This document shows positions 19,362-26,098 of a stretch of DNA of 26,098 nt, piece by piece (position 1 is the stretch's first letter; every line of letters starts with the position of its first letter). The position numbers and the translations under genes are program-made. The notes under the pieces are model-generated. The model saw only the letters and a list, made by a program, of their open reading frames with translations. It made no database searches and was not told the origin of the DNA. Source of the stretch: Porogramme epimiltina (Eukaryota; Basidiomycota; Agaricomycetes; Polyporales; Polyporaceae); the NCBI GenBank assembly GCA_900155495.1, contig FTLJ01000451.1, positions 1 through 26,098 on the forward strand. The letters run 5' to 3'.

Positions 19362-19695
19362 CTCTACTAGCATAATCCAGAGGACATATTGATGGTATTC
19401 GGGGCTCTTGAGGCAAGGATTCAAGTCGCGAAATTTGACACGATGCTGCTTTCGTAACTGTTATGATTGTACTGCGTGCTCACCGTCGTGAATACCACGA
19501 TCATGCAAGTGCCATGCTGTGTCAAATGCGGTGCGCTGCGGGTTAGGGTAACGTGAGAACTGATTTATATGGCAGATGATTAGGTTGTAGAGGTCCGAAG
19601 CTTTAAATGAGGGGCCCGTTCCGGTTTAAACCCATCCTGCAACCACGACACTGTAGCCCTCAAACTGCTGCGCAGTGGCATCACCCCCCTGTAGT
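19362..19695. other. Spacer between F-box genes 1 and 2
   Basis: About 330 bases with the 3' end of F-box gene 1 and the upstream region of gene 2. No small-gene copy is found here, unlike upstream of F-box gene 1. TTTAAA strings occur near 19602 and 19625 and could serve as a TATA-like element for gene 2. A single GGGTTAGGGTAA is present near 19540. Confidence 0.5.
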
Positions 19696-21491
19696 ATGCG
19701 AACTAGTACCGGCCTTCGCATCACAGACGTTGAGGACGTCCTGTTTTGCATCTTCTCTCACATAGGAACGGACATCACCAACACTGCACCCGCTAAGACC
19801 TATATCTCGTATGCGGACTTCCACTTTAGGCGCATGACACGAGCAAGCCCTCGTCAAATACTGCTTCGTTTGGCAACAACTTGCCGCGCGTTCCTTGCCC
19901 CTGCGCTGTATTTCTTGTGGCGAGACCTTCCTGGAGACGGTCCCCTTGTTGCTCTCCTCTACTCATTGGGGATTGTGAAGGAGAGACCGACGGTGTATCA
20001 TGTGCCACCAATCCATGCATGGTCGCGGGATGCTGGTCGACTATACGTACGTCAAATCCTCGGTCTATGCCTTTTGATATACAAATTTGCATTCTATTAC
20101 AGACGTTGTGCACTTCTGAAGATCCCCGCACCAATCCTAACTGGATACGCTTCTCGGAATACGCTTCGCGCGTGCGCACAATCTCCCTCGAACCATTTGA
20201 CAATTACCTGTACGGGGAGACTCTGTGGGACGAGATCAGATCGTTGTCCGCAGGCGCAGCCATACTCCCACACCTTGTTCAGGCCGAAATTCGTTGGACG
20301 TCAGGCTTACCGGAGCCCATAACTCGCAAGGCGGCCAATGGTGCATTCACGATTTCTCTGCTGTCCCCGTCCGTACGCCGGACGACTTTGCGCGCAAGCT
20401 CTCCTAACAATACTGACCCGCGGGATTCCCTCGCGTGGTTGGCAACTTTACAAGCCTTTTCCCCTGGCCTTGAAGCACTCGTTCTGGACATGAAGCAGAA
20501 CCGGATACCATCGGACTCTGGAGTAACCCATTCGATCACAACGACTATCGGAAATTTACGCCACTTACGGTCTTTCGACTATAAATATGCTTCTGGGGAG
20601 CTGAAGGCGGCGCAGCTGAAGCCCTTGACACAACTGTCTCGCCTAGAACACCTAGGAATAGAAGCCAAGGCCATAGCAGAGTGCACAGCTATCACCCTCT
20701 CATTCGCGTCCCTCACATCGTTTCACATCACCAGCCACCACAAATTCATAAACGAACTCCTTAAGACTATTCGCCTCCCGTCTCTCCAACGTCTCTCCAT
20801 GTCCATCTGCCATGTGCGGGTCTTCCTTGCCGACATCTATCCAACCGCGAAACTCGTCGCCATGCGCTTCCCCCACCTCCACGGCCTCGTATTCCACACC
20901 ACGGAGAGGGCGCCCTGGGAGCTCACAGAGCCGCTGCCGCGCTCGGGATGGAGGGTACAGCAGTCGAGCAGGACCAACTACTACGATACGACCGTCCCCT
21001 TCCTCTCGATCGTCGAGCCCCTCCTCGCCTGCCGCACCCTGCGCCGCGTGGCGATCTAGCTCGAGCTGGAGTCCGCGGACGTCGAGTACACCTCGCACGA
21101 CCTCCGCACCGTCGCGAACACCTGGGCGGACCTCGAGGCGCTCTAGCTCGGCTTCCTCTTCCAGGCCGAGACGCAGGCGTCCGTCGACGCCCTCGCAGCG
21201 TTCGCGCGCGCGTGCCCGCACCTCCGCGAGCTCCGCCTGCCGGAGATGGAACGTCTGCCTCCTCGCGCGAGCGGCGAGCCGACGTTCGTTCATCGTGGGT
21301 TGGAGACGCTGGAGATCGGCTCTGTTGTGGATAGGGGCTGGGAAGAGGCCGCTGTTGTTGGAACGAGCACGTCGGAAAACTTCGCGCGCGGGCTCTTTCC
21401 GTCCGCAAAGTGTCGCTTTGCGCAGAATTGGGAACTCTGGGACGATCCGTTTTATCAGTATCTTTTGGACGCGCATCCGAGTGGGAGATAG
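19696..21491 (+). pseudogene. F-box-like / leucine-rich paralog 2, interrupted by two in-frame TAG codons
   Basis: Exon 1 is 19696-20046 (ATG at 19696; the upstream GTG at 19675 is not a usable fungal start). The phase-0 GT-AG intron ends at 20102 and sits at the same place as in F-box gene 1. Exon 2 starts TLCTSEDPRTNPNWIRFSEY, matching MLCSGEDPRNHANWPRFCEY of gene 1. The frame is open to a TAG at 21057-21059 (435 residues). In the same frame, homology goes on (VEYTSHDLRTV, then ARACPHLRELRLPEM, then FARGLFPSAK) to a final TAG at 21489-21491, with one more TAG at 21144-21146. The two internal stops align to an Asp and an Arg of gene 1. It is either a recent pseudogene or a truncated protein lacking the last repeats; both stops being sequencing errors is less likely. 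Confidence 0.7.
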
Positions 21492-21779
21492 TGCTTTTGG
21501 ACCTTACGACGTTGTACATGGAACCTATGGATGGGCTGTGTCTTGTGGCAAGGCTTCAGTTCGCACACCTGTATTCTGTTCACCAACTGAGACGCCGTTC
21601 CACACAGCAAGCGCATGAGCAGCACAGATGGGATGGTATAAGGTACAAAAGACAGGAGGGGTCGTCCATGTCGGCGAAAACGAATGACGAGAAACTAAAA
21701 CAAACAGTACCTATACGATAGCTATCCAAGCCGTCCGAACGCACACACACACAAAGCCCAGCAGCAGCACATAAGCCAC

Positions 21780-24523
21780 TCACCGCACCAGCGCGCGCAT
21801 CACGCCCGCCGCGCCGAGCGCGACCGCGAGGAGGACCGACGCGCCCGCACCGGCACGCACGCCTTGCGCGCCGTTCCCGCTCCCGAAGCTCGTGCTCCCG
21901 TACACGCCCTGCATGCCGCGGTTCCCGTTCGACGTCGCGAGCACGGCCTCGTCGATCGTCGCCGTGTTCTTGTACTTGGTCACCGCGGTCGTCGCGAACG
22001 TCTCGACCGTGCTCGGCGCGTCCGCCGCGGAGATCGCGCCGTCGGAGAGGTACACGAGCGCGAAGCCCGGTGCGGGCACCTTCACTTGGCACGTGTTCGC
22101 GGTCGTGTCGCACTGCACGGTCTCGAGGGCGAGGTCGCCCTTGAGGCGCCCGTCGGCCTCTTTCATCTGGCCCATCGTCTGCGCGCGAGGTCAAAAGGGG
22201 CATAATGGGACGCAGGGTGTGGAGGGACGCACTTGGTTGCCCCAAGTGATGTTGTACTTCGTGCCCACGGAAGCGGCGGTGAGGCGCCTGCGCGCGCGAA
22301 AAAAAAGTCAGCACCCCGCCAACACGCGCTCGCAGACAACAGCCCTTTCGCTACTCACTTGACGCGGACTTGGGACGGCGTCGCGGCGGGCTGGCCGCTG
22401 TCGCCGCCACCGACGGCGATGGTGACGGTGTAGTCGTTCGCGCCGGACGCGTCGGTCATGAAGTTGATGAGCGCGAGGCGCGCGAGCGCGCCGTTCTCGT
22501 AGATCGCGTAGCCGGGCGTGTACAGGCTGCCGCTGTTCTGCCAGAGGTCGATCACCTGCGTCGTGTTCGACGAGCCGAGCGCCTCCGCGACGGCGAGCAC
22601 GGAGTAGAAGTTCGGGCCGACGGTCCACTCGTGGTACGCGGACTCGTTCGTCGGGATCGCTGTGAGGGGCGTGAGCATGGTGTGCAGATGGTGGGGGGCC
22701 CTGGGAGGGGCGGCTTACCAGTGAAGGGCTGTAGTCGTGGTGGAATGTTCAGAATACGATATTTCGCGTTCGAAAACAGGGACGTACGTTGTAGTACACG
22801 TTCTGTCCACCAACGTGGAGCAGCGCGTGCGTGAAGTTGCTCGCGGCCATGGTCAGGCCGTAGTCGAGCGTCCACAGTGCAGCGCCGAAGCTAGTACTGA
22901 TACCGGGGAAACCGCCGCAGGAGGCCGAGTTCGTCTCGAACATGATGAAGGGCTTGCCCGCCGCGATGGCGATCTGGGTCGAGTTGAGGTACTGCGCGAC
23001 CATGTTCACGGCGAGACTGTGGGTCAGGAAGGTCGCGAACTCGGTTTGGGGGTCTTTAGGGTCGCCGAAGCCCTCGTAAAGAGCGGCGCAGTTGTCGTCG
23101 GGGTAGCTGTGGAATGGATGTTTCGTTGATGAAGGCATGGCATTGATCGTTTAGAGCAAGACTTACTGTTCCACGGTCAGCGCATACAAGTTGTTAGTGT
23201 ACGAGGGAATGAAGCCGGTGTCCCACACCACTATTAGAGGACAGTAAGACGATGGTCTTGAGTTGGGATCTCAAGCACGCACTCTCGGGAGTCCAGTCGC
23301 CGGTAGCCAAGCTAGGGCCAATAAGCATGTTGTTGGTGTTCAGGTTCTGCTGTTGCATGGCGGTAAGGACGTCGCCGAATTCGCCAAAGTAGTCGTAGGG
23401 TCCATATGTCTCGGGACGGTGCTCGTGCCTGCCCGGTCATCAACGAGGACCCTTCGTGTCAAACATATGCGCGCTCACCTAGCGTAAAGGTCAGGTTCGT
23501 TACCGACTTGCAGCCCTAGCAGGTTGTCGCCCAGGATCCGTTGACCGTATTCGGCGATCTCGAGACGAAGGTCGGTGGAGTCGTTGAGCGGTACGCCAAG
23601 GTACCACTTCACGTTAACCAGGGCGGAGATGTTGCTCAGCAAGTACAAGATCTCTGGCGTGTACAGCAGTGCTGGTGTTTGGGTCTACGGTACCCGACGG
23701 TAAAGGGTAAGCGACAAGGTATATGTTAAGCAACCGGACAACGCACCGGGTTGTTCGTATCGACTTTCTGCTTCTCGATAGCCTTTCCGTCGTCGAGACT
23801 CTGCACCATCCGCGCCTCCTCCTGCGAGTTACCACCGACACGAACATGGACGCGGCCGGCTCGTGATGCCACGAGGGACATCAAGTTGAGGAATACAGGG
23901 TGGATATAGGAACTAAGAGAAGCTGCTGTGAGCGATGAGTATCAAGGTTAAGGCGAGTGCTTACCCATTCAAGCCAACTGGATGCGCAAGACAGATGTGT
24001 TAGTACCACGGCGAATGGAGACACCGCAGGATAATAGGCAGCGCTACGCGACCCTGTGTGGGCTCCCTCACTGTGGTCCTTCCAGCTCATGTGTGTCCAG
24101 AAATAACATTGCCGGGAAGTGGGCGCCCACAATTGCAGTGCAACGTTCTTGAGGATGCACATCCTACTGCGGAGCGGTACCGGCCGGAACGGAGTACTCA
24201 CTAGCTTGGGTAACGACGGACATTTCCACCGAAAACCCGTAGAAGGCGCCGCTCACGGGTATTGAGAGCCCATTGACGTTGGACGCGCTCTGCGCGAGCT
24301 GGATGGTGAATGCATTGGCGGGGAGAGGGTCGGGGAGGGCGGGGGGCTCGAGGACGAGGGTATCGTAAGCGGCGGAGGTGAGGACGGTCGTCGGGGTAGC
24401 GGCGGCCGTGTCTGTGCCGGTGCCGGTGGCGATCACCTGCTGGCCGACCTGGTTGTAGACGGTGACGGCATTGGCCGCGCCGGAGAGGGCGAGGAGAGAA
24501 TAAAGGAGTGCGCGGGCGGCCAT
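21780..24523 (-). CDS. GH79 family glycoside hydrolase (beta-glucuronidase-like), paralog 4
   Basis: Eleven minus-strand exons: 24523-24202, 23977-23965 (13-base micro-exon), 23912-23747, 23684-23479, 23428-23283, 23230-23167, 23106-22788, 22728-22719 (10-base micro-exon), 22659-22359, 22287-22233, 22178-21780; 666 residues. The start gives a signal peptide ending near ANA (residue 19). Motifs are FYGFSVEMSVV, VHVRVGGNSQE, GNEPDLY (acid/base Glu about 230) and FETNSASCGGF (nucleophile Glu about 363). The acceptor of exon 3 must be the third AG in the string CACAGCAGCTTCTCTTAG, since the first two lead to a stop. Against its paralogs it lacks the intron after WYLG (the 88- and 118-base exons are fused into 206) and has an extra intron after TPE (23282-23231). 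The C-terminus (SFGSGNGAQ, then a hydrophobic run ending ALVR) fits a GPI signal. It lies on the other strand, separated from the others by the small-gene and F-box region. Confidence 0.92.
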
Positions 24524-24585
24524 ACAGGCGTCGGGGAAGGGGGAGGGGAGGCAAAAGGGGGCCTGTTTTGTGTGCCCAGCATGAC

Positions 24586-24592
24586 TTATGTA
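24586..24592 (-). promoter_or_regulatory. Possible TATA-like element of GH79 paralog 4
   Basis: On the minus strand TACATAA lies about 65 bases upstream of the ATG at 24523, followed by a C/T-rich stretch up to the start codon. The match is imperfect and position alone supports it. Confidence 0.3.
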
Positions 24593-25394
24593 GGGCGGAG
24601 CGGCCAAGTGAGCTGGATGACGCTCGCCTAGGCGGCGCGTCGTCTGCCAAGCCCTGGAGCACGAAGGCCGAACGCCGGGAGTTCAAAACTCCCTTCAACA
24701 CCTCGCTTCCATCGCTGCTCCACAAGCCGCGTTCGCCCTTTCGGAGCTTGAATCCGCAAGACGGCGGCCAAGGCCCAAGAAACGCCCCCACTTCAGCTAA
24801 GCAACCTTGAGCTTGTCATGATTGCACATATCGCCGATGTTGTTGATCGAGTTCTTGCGACGATGCCGTCGGCGCCTACCATGGTAAAAGCACGCGCTCC
24901 CCCGCCCTCTCCCAGTTCGGGGAATTCCCGCCCCTCCATTGGGCGTCTGCGTGGGCCCCGCCCTGGCTTGCCTCAGATCTCAGAGTCAGCACCAGCCTGC
25001 CAGCCCACCGGGCAGCCTCTGCGAAACATCTTATACCGACGCACCCACCCTTCGAAGCACACCCCTTCCATCTGCTTCTTGCTTCACTATGCCCATCCCT
25101 GGCCCAAAAGACACCTAACACTCCGGCCCTAATACAGCCGACCAGACCCTTTCCCAGCAACACAGGATCTTCCTTCTTCGACTTCGCAGAACTCACGCCC
25201 TCGACAGTCGCCCCGCACGCCTCTTATCTCCCATCCCACGAGACATACAGGGCCGATCTACTGACGACAGGAACCTCCCTGTCGTGAGTGTCGTTGTCCC
25301 CTCGGCACACAGCTGATCATAGCAGAAAGGGAAAGGACGCGCGTAGCGCGGTATCGTATGTTCCTCCCGAAAGGCACCGAACCTACGTTCTCTA
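24593..25394. other. Intergenic region between GH79 paralog 4 and the right-end F-box gene
   Basis: About 800 bases containing the upstream region of paralog 4 and the 3' side of the partial gene at 25395. A 104-codon plus-strand ORF (24818-25132) and a 106-codon minus-strand ORF (24876-25196) overlap here, but both are low-complexity Pro/Arg/Gly-rich readings without motifs, and I do not call either a gene. Confidence 0.5.
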
Positions 25395-26098
25395 TTATCG
25401 CAGGAGCCTAATACTCGCCACAGGGAACAGCTGCCGTACAGAAGACAGGGTCGCGGCCTCCACCGCCCGCAGAACATCCGTTTTTGCTGGCGCGTCGGCC
25501 AACGGTCCCCCTCTCGAAATTATCCCGAATTCCAACTCCTCGAGTATGCTATGCGAGTACTCTACACGTCCCACGCCGTCGGGCTCCGCGCCCAGCGGCA
25601 ACAGCGCTGGCAGGCAGAGCACGCGCAGGGCCGGACACCCCCGCGCGAAATAGACGAGCACGCCCACGTCCGCCCACCCCTCCGGCTCCGGCATCGCCGC
25701 CCTGCGCACGCGCACGCGCAACTCCTCCAGCGCAGGCCACGCCCCAGCCAGCGAGCACAGGTCCGCAGACGTATACGCAAACGCGACGGGCGCGAGGTCC
25801 AGCGTGAGCCTACGGAGGCCCGCCATCGCGAACAGGAGCGGCTCAACCGCGTCGACCAACCGCGGCGCGACACCCTCCCCGTCCTCCGTACCGGCGTCCT
25901 CCTCGGTGTCCTCAGGCGTGAGTCCGACGCGCAGGCGCCACGAGTCGCCCCACGGCGGGCGCGGCGCGACGCCGAGCACGAGCGCGCGGACGTGCGGGAC
26001 GTGCGCGGCGACGGCGTCCGCGAGCGCGCGCATGCCGTCCGCGGCGCGGCGCACGCCGTGCTGCGCGAGCGCGAGCGCCTCGAGCGCGGGGAGGCGCG
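25395..26098 (-). CDS. F-box/LRR-type protein, C-terminal part (runs off right edge)
   Basis: On the minus strand the frame is open from the window edge to a TAA at 25395-25397 (about 233 codons). It is related to the C-terminal half of F-box gene 1. The order LVDAVEPLLFAMAGLRRLTL, FAYTSADLCSLAGAWPALEE, YFARGCPALRVLCLPALLPL and VRQLFP parallels LAKPLLALRALRHITL, MEYTSDDLRALADAWPNLED, SFARGCPSLRELRLPTLTP and ARELFP. The F-box itself would lie beyond the window, so it is inferred, not seen. It has more Ala/Arg and higher GC than F-box gene 1, so it is a more distant paralog. It is transcribed towards GH79 paralog 4, on the same strand. Confidence 0.7.
   Translation of the reverse strand, partial: RLPALEALALAQHGVRRAADGMRALADAVAAHVPHVRALVLGVAPRPPWGDSWRLRVGLTPEDTEEDAGTEDGEGVAPRLVDAVEPLLFAMAGLRRLTLDLAPVAFAYTSADLCSLAGAWPALEELRVRVRRAAMPEPEGWADVGVLVYFARGCPALRVLCLPALLPLGAEPDGVGRVEYSHSILEELEFGIISRGGPLADAPAKTDVLRAVEAATLSSVRQLFPVASIRLLR

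Noticed and set aside
19540..19552. GGGTTAGGGTAA, a telomere-like string
   Set aside because: Less than two repeat units, easily due to chance; no further TTAGGG nearby.
20700..21476. 258-codon minus-strand ORF over F-box paralog 2
   Set aside because: It is antisense to exon 2 of the F-box paralog; the plus strand shows clear homology to F-box gene 1.

Overview
This is eukaryotic DNA from a filamentous fungus, most likely an Agaricomycete basidiomycete; a polypore-type genome is my guess from gene style, not a proof. Genes are split by many 50-100 base GT-AG introns, coding exons are GC-rich with strong C/G third-base preference, and there are two families typical of such genomes: secreted GH79 glycoside hydrolases and F-box/leucine-rich proteins. 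No bacterial operon, CRISPR array, tRNA or rRNA was seen.

Layout. (1) 1-931, minus: N-terminal part of an Nst1-like stress protein that runs off the left edge. (2) 932-2985: long gene-poor spacer with promoter elements at its right end. (3) 2986-5679, 6488-9410 and 12191-15020, all plus: three GH79 (beta-glucuronidase family) paralogs, each with a signal peptide, both catalytic glutamates, a C-terminal beta-sandwich region and a Ser/Thr/Gly-rich tail ending in a GPI-type hydrophobic segment. A 2.8 kb gene-poor gap separates the second and third. (4) 15408-17456, minus: three tandem copies of an unrecognised small intron-containing gene (113-146 residues). (5) 17619-19361, plus: an intact F-box-like gene diverging from the rightmost small gene; a decayed F-box 5' end (about 16058-16210) diverges from the leftmost small gene. 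(6) 19696-21491, plus: a second F-box paralog with two in-frame TAG codons. (7) 21780-24523, minus: a fourth GH79 paralog. (8) 25395-26098, minus: C-terminal part of a third F-box/LRR-type gene cut by the right edge.

The GH79 set is a local gene-family expansion, probably for removing (4-O-methyl-)glucuronic acid from plant or fungal glycans outside the cell or at the wall. Reading the splice sites by hand shows a 13-base micro-exon kept in all four paralogs and a 10-base micro-exon kept in three. Both are invisible to simple ORF or similarity calls and are needed to keep the reading frame. Intron losses and one gain tell the paralogs apart.

The most novel part is the small-gene array. Three tandem copies share intron positions and phases and an exon 2 of exactly 144 bases. 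Two copies use a GC-AG first intron where the third uses GT-AG. The array is tied to F-box genes by duplicated divergent promoters carrying the same CCAAT-like and CACGTG boxes. Functions of the small proteins and of the pairing are unknown.
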